Part shown: piece after piece, positions 5,701 to 7,770 of the stretch
How positions within the stretch are numbered: the stretch's first letter is position 1
Layout: the number at the start of each line of letters is the position of its first letter
From: an uncultured Lachnospiraceae bacterium
GTDB lineage: Bacteria; Bacillota; Clostridia; Lachnospirales; Lachnospiraceae
Direction: 5' to 3'
Assembly (NCBI GenBank): GCA_902463835.1
Contig: CABQGZ010000142.1
Span: forward strand, 1-7,770
DNA length: 7,770 bases
Position numbers and translations under genes: made by a program
Notes under the pieces: generated by a model
Databases searched by the model: none
Told to the model about the DNA's origin: nothing
The model's input: only the letters and a program-made list of their open reading frames with translations

Positions 5701-7770
5701 GCCGAAACAACGGACGCGGAATGGGAGAAGATCTCAAGCATCGTATCCCGGTATTACGGAGAGTGGAAGGATACTTCTTATAGCGGAGCACTTTCGGATC
5801 ATATCCCCAGCACGGCATTACTTGGAAATGGTGATGTGGGAGTGACTTCTGCCGGAAATGAAACAACAAAAACATTTTATGTTTCAAAAGGAGATTTTTG
5901 GACCTACGGCGGAAACCCGCTTCCGATAGGAGGAGTGACGATTTCAGAGCAGATCGAGAAATCGGAAGCTGAAGGGGAAGAGAACCTGGCAAAAAACTAT
6001 AAAGAAATAACTGTGAGCAGCAGAGATATCAGTGATGCGTTTCGACCGGAGGACGCGGTGAGCGGTGTTGTAAAGCAAGATCCCAACGGTTACGGATGGG
6101 TGTCAAGCTGTCCGGCATGGAACAATCAGACACAGGGAGATTTTTGGCTGGCGCTTGAATTCGAGAATCCAATTACAGTTGCCAGGTGGAATGCAAAATG
6201 GGACGGTTATGTGCGAAGCGGGCAGGATGGAAATAATCCGAAAGATTTCTCGCTGCAGATAAGTGAGGATGGCATAAATTGGACAGATGTGGATGTGGTG
6301 ACGGGAAATAAAGCAAATGTGACAGATCGGAATCTGGAGACGCCGGTTACAACCAAGTACATACGGCTGCATCTGACGGCGCCTCAGCAGAACAACGATG
6401 CCTATACCCGTGCAAGAGTGGGACAGCTGGAGCTTTATGCGGAACCGAAGACAGAGGATGCGGCTGTGGAGGAAGCTAAAAATCTTGCGTTGAATAAACC
6501 AATCAAATATTGTTCCGCATTTACCGATCAGGGTGTTACCCATAAAGGGGAATGGATGATTGACGGCAATCTCTCAACAAAATGGTGTTCCCTTCATGAT
6601 AACGAATCGATTCATTGGGCAATCATCGATCTGGGTGCAATGAAGAATATCAGTTATTATAAACTGACACATTCGGGTATTGTAGGAGAAACACAGCATA
6701 ATACAGTAGCCTATCAGCTTCAGTATCTGGAGTCGGACAATGAAGACTGGGACAGAATTGAAACGCTGGACAATGCTCTTTGGAAGGATATGGACAAGGT
6801 AGAGGGCAATACGAGTACCGTTACGAAAAAGGTGTTTGATGAACCGGTTCAGGCAAGATATATCCGTGTATACGTGACGAGTCCAGCTCCTTCCAATAAA
6901 GCGTTGAGATTACATGAACTGGAGCTGTATGAAAAAGCGCCGGCCGAATTCTATGAAAAACAGGATATCTTAAACGCGGAGATTCAGACGAGACAGGAAA
7001 TTGCCGATATGCCATTGGAGATGAAAACGTGGCTCGCGGCAGATGAGAACATTATGGTAACAGAGTTGAAGTCGAAGGGGTCTGAAGCAGCAGTTTTTTC
7101 CGTGGAAACATGGGCGAATACAAATAATAGTTCCATCAGACCGATTACTGCGATGAACGATGACGCCAGCGTGACCGTTACACGTTCTACGCAAAATACA
7201 AAGCCAGATGATACAAACGCGCATGTCTCAAAGGCAGCGTTGGCCACAAAGATCATCGGCGCGGATGATGTGAAGGCCTCTTCTGACAATGCAGGCGGAA
7301 AAGGAAGACTGGATTTCACGATTGCGGCAGGTTCCACTGTGTATGTTGTGACGGCAATCGGAGGCGGCGGAAGAACCTATAAGAACGATGGAGTAACGTT
7401 GTGGGAAGCGGATGCAGAGCCGGAAACGGAGGCAGGCAGTATTCTGTCAAAGATTTCGGATGAGAAAGATATCACGGCTATAAACGCTGCGCGTCAGAAC
7501 TGGTGGAAAGATTTCTGGAGCGCATCTTATGTAGATTTTGGAACTTCTGATGCAAACCTGAATGAAGTGCAGAAATATTATTATGGTGCGCAGTATCTGT
7601 TGGGCAGCGCTGTGAAAGAAGGAGAGATTGCTCCTGGAATCTATGCCCTTTGGCATACAACCGACAACACATGGTGGCGTTCTGACTATCACCTCAACTA
7701 CAACTTTATGTCGGCATTTTATGGGGTAAATACCAGCAACAGGCCGGAACTCTCGCTGCCGGGAACAGAG
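5596..7770 (+). CDS. Secreted GH95-like glycosidase with two nested F5/8C domains (3' partial; gene B)
   Basis: Tandem paralogue of gene A, open for 725 codons to the right edge with no stop. Start ATG 5596 is chosen from the GGAGGAG six bases upstream and the signal peptide that follows. Order: signal peptide 1-35; first part of the beta-sandwich about 60-116 with LGNGDVG (76-82), YVSKGDFW (95-102) and PIGGVTI (110-116); F5/8C domains at about 130-285 and 295-447; beta-sandwich resumed at EFYEKQDILN (451-460); barrel start with WWKDFW (636-641) and D-Y-H-L-N-Y-N-F (697-704). GNGDVG and the following D-F-W match the N-terminal pattern of GH95 (G-N-G-x-x-G then D-x-x-W), supporting that fold. 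The likely role is an extracellular exo-glycosidase; the sugar is unknown. Whether it also carries an esterase, stalk and anchor lies beyond the window. By eye it is roughly two-thirds identical to gene A across the shared catalytic part. Confidence 0.9.
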   Translation, partial: MRRNKLWKRALAGTLVFSMSVGMLFTGQVPGNVQAAETTDAEWEKISSIVSRYYGEWKDTSYSGALSDHIPSTALLGNGDVGVTSAGNETTKTFYVSKGDFWTYGGNPLPIGGVTISEQIEKSEAEGEENLAKNYKEITVSSRDISDAFRPEDAVSGVVKQDPNGYGWVSSCPAWNNQTQGDFWLALEFENPITVARWNAKWDGYVRSGQDGNNPKDFSLQISEDGINWTDVDVVTGNKANVTDRNLETPVTTKYIRLHLTAPQQNNDAYTRARVGQLELYAEPKTEDAAVEEAKNLALNKPIKYCSAFTDQGVTHKGEWMIDGNLSTKWCSLHDNESIHWAIIDLGAMKNISYYKLTHSGIVGETQHNTVAYQLQYLESDNEDWDRIETLDNALWKDMDKVEGNTSTVTKKVFDEPVQARYIRVYVTSPAPSNKALRLHELELYEKAPAEFYEKQDILNAEIQTRQEIADMPLEMKTWLAADENIMVTELKSKGSEAAVFSVETWANTNNSSIRPITAMNDDASVTVTRSTQNTKPDDTNAHVSKAALATKIIGADDVKASSDNAGGKGRLDFTIAAGSTVYVVTAIGGGGRTYKNDGVTLWEADAEPETEAGSILSKISDEKDITAINAARQNWWKDFWSASYVDFGTSDANLNEVQKYYYGAQYLLGSAVKEGEIAPGIYALWHTTDNTWWRSDYHLNYNFMSAFYGVNTSNRPELSLPGTE
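5983..6936 (+). other. Two F5/8C domains of gene B, inserted in the glycosidase beta-sandwich
   Basis: Domain 1 (residues 130-285) shares GYGWVSS, DFWLALEFE, PITVARW, LQISEDG, TKYIRLHLT, RARVGQLELYA with domains 1 and 2 of gene A. Domain 2 (295-447) opens NLALNKP, has STKWCS and WAIIDLGAMKNISYY, and ends ARYIRVYVT and LELYE; it matches domain 3 of gene A but is longer in its middle (around LWKDMDKVEGN). Both are probable carbohydrate-binding jelly rolls of unknown specificity. Confidence 0.85.

Noticed and set aside
6984..7337. Minus-strand open frame resembling the one at 1600-1962
   Set aside because: The two minus-strand frames look alike only because the + strand paralogues are similar there; both are shadows of the beta-sandwich coding region.
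5596..7770. Gene B as a truncated pseudogene
   Set aside because: It lacks a stop only because the window ends; the frame is open throughout, the motifs are conserved and the start signals are intact.

Overview
The window holds two very large, closely related secreted or surface carbohydrate-active enzymes, encoded head to tail on the + strand, with one short intergenic gap between them. Three things point to a Gram-positive, Clostridia-type (Lachnospiraceae-like) gut bacterium: a C-terminal SPKTG-type sortase signal, FIVAR stalk repeats, and strong purine-rich Shine-Dalgarno sites with moderate GC. This organism assignment is inference; no marker gene is present.

Region 1-5479 is gene A, whose 5' end is missing (frame open at the left edge, true start upstream). 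The visible order is: the end of the first piece of an N-terminal beta-sandwich; three F5/8-type C (discoidin-like, CBM32-like) domains; the rest of the beta-sandwich; a GH95-like (alpha/alpha)6-barrel glycosidase; an SGNH/GDSL esterase with its own beta-rich insertion; three FIVAR-like helical repeats; an Asn/Ser/Asp-rich linker; and the SPKTG cell-wall anchor. Region 5480-5595 carries a hairpin with a U-rich 3' arm (probable intrinsic terminator) and a strong ribosome binding site. Region 5596-7770 is gene B, which starts with a Sec signal peptide and runs off the right edge without a stop. It has the same architecture with two F5/8C domains instead of three, and its visible part ends inside the barrel.

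Comparing the two genes is the most informative part. Gene B shows what gene A's missing start should look like. It also shows that the F5/8C domains are not a simple N-terminal tail: they sit as a cassette inside the glycosidase's beta-sandwich, between a conserved P-I-G-G-V-T-I strand and a conserved E-F-Y-E-K-Q-D-I-L strand. The cassette differs in copy number between the paralogues.

Together the genes look like a tandem-duplicated locus for attacking a complex, possibly O-acetylated glycan (mucin-type or plant side chains) at the cell surface. Gene A joins a probable exo-glycosidase to a probable O-acetyl esterase in one anchored protein. Substrate and linkage cannot be read from sequence. 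No tRNA, rRNA, CRISPR, insertion sequence or riboswitch was seen.
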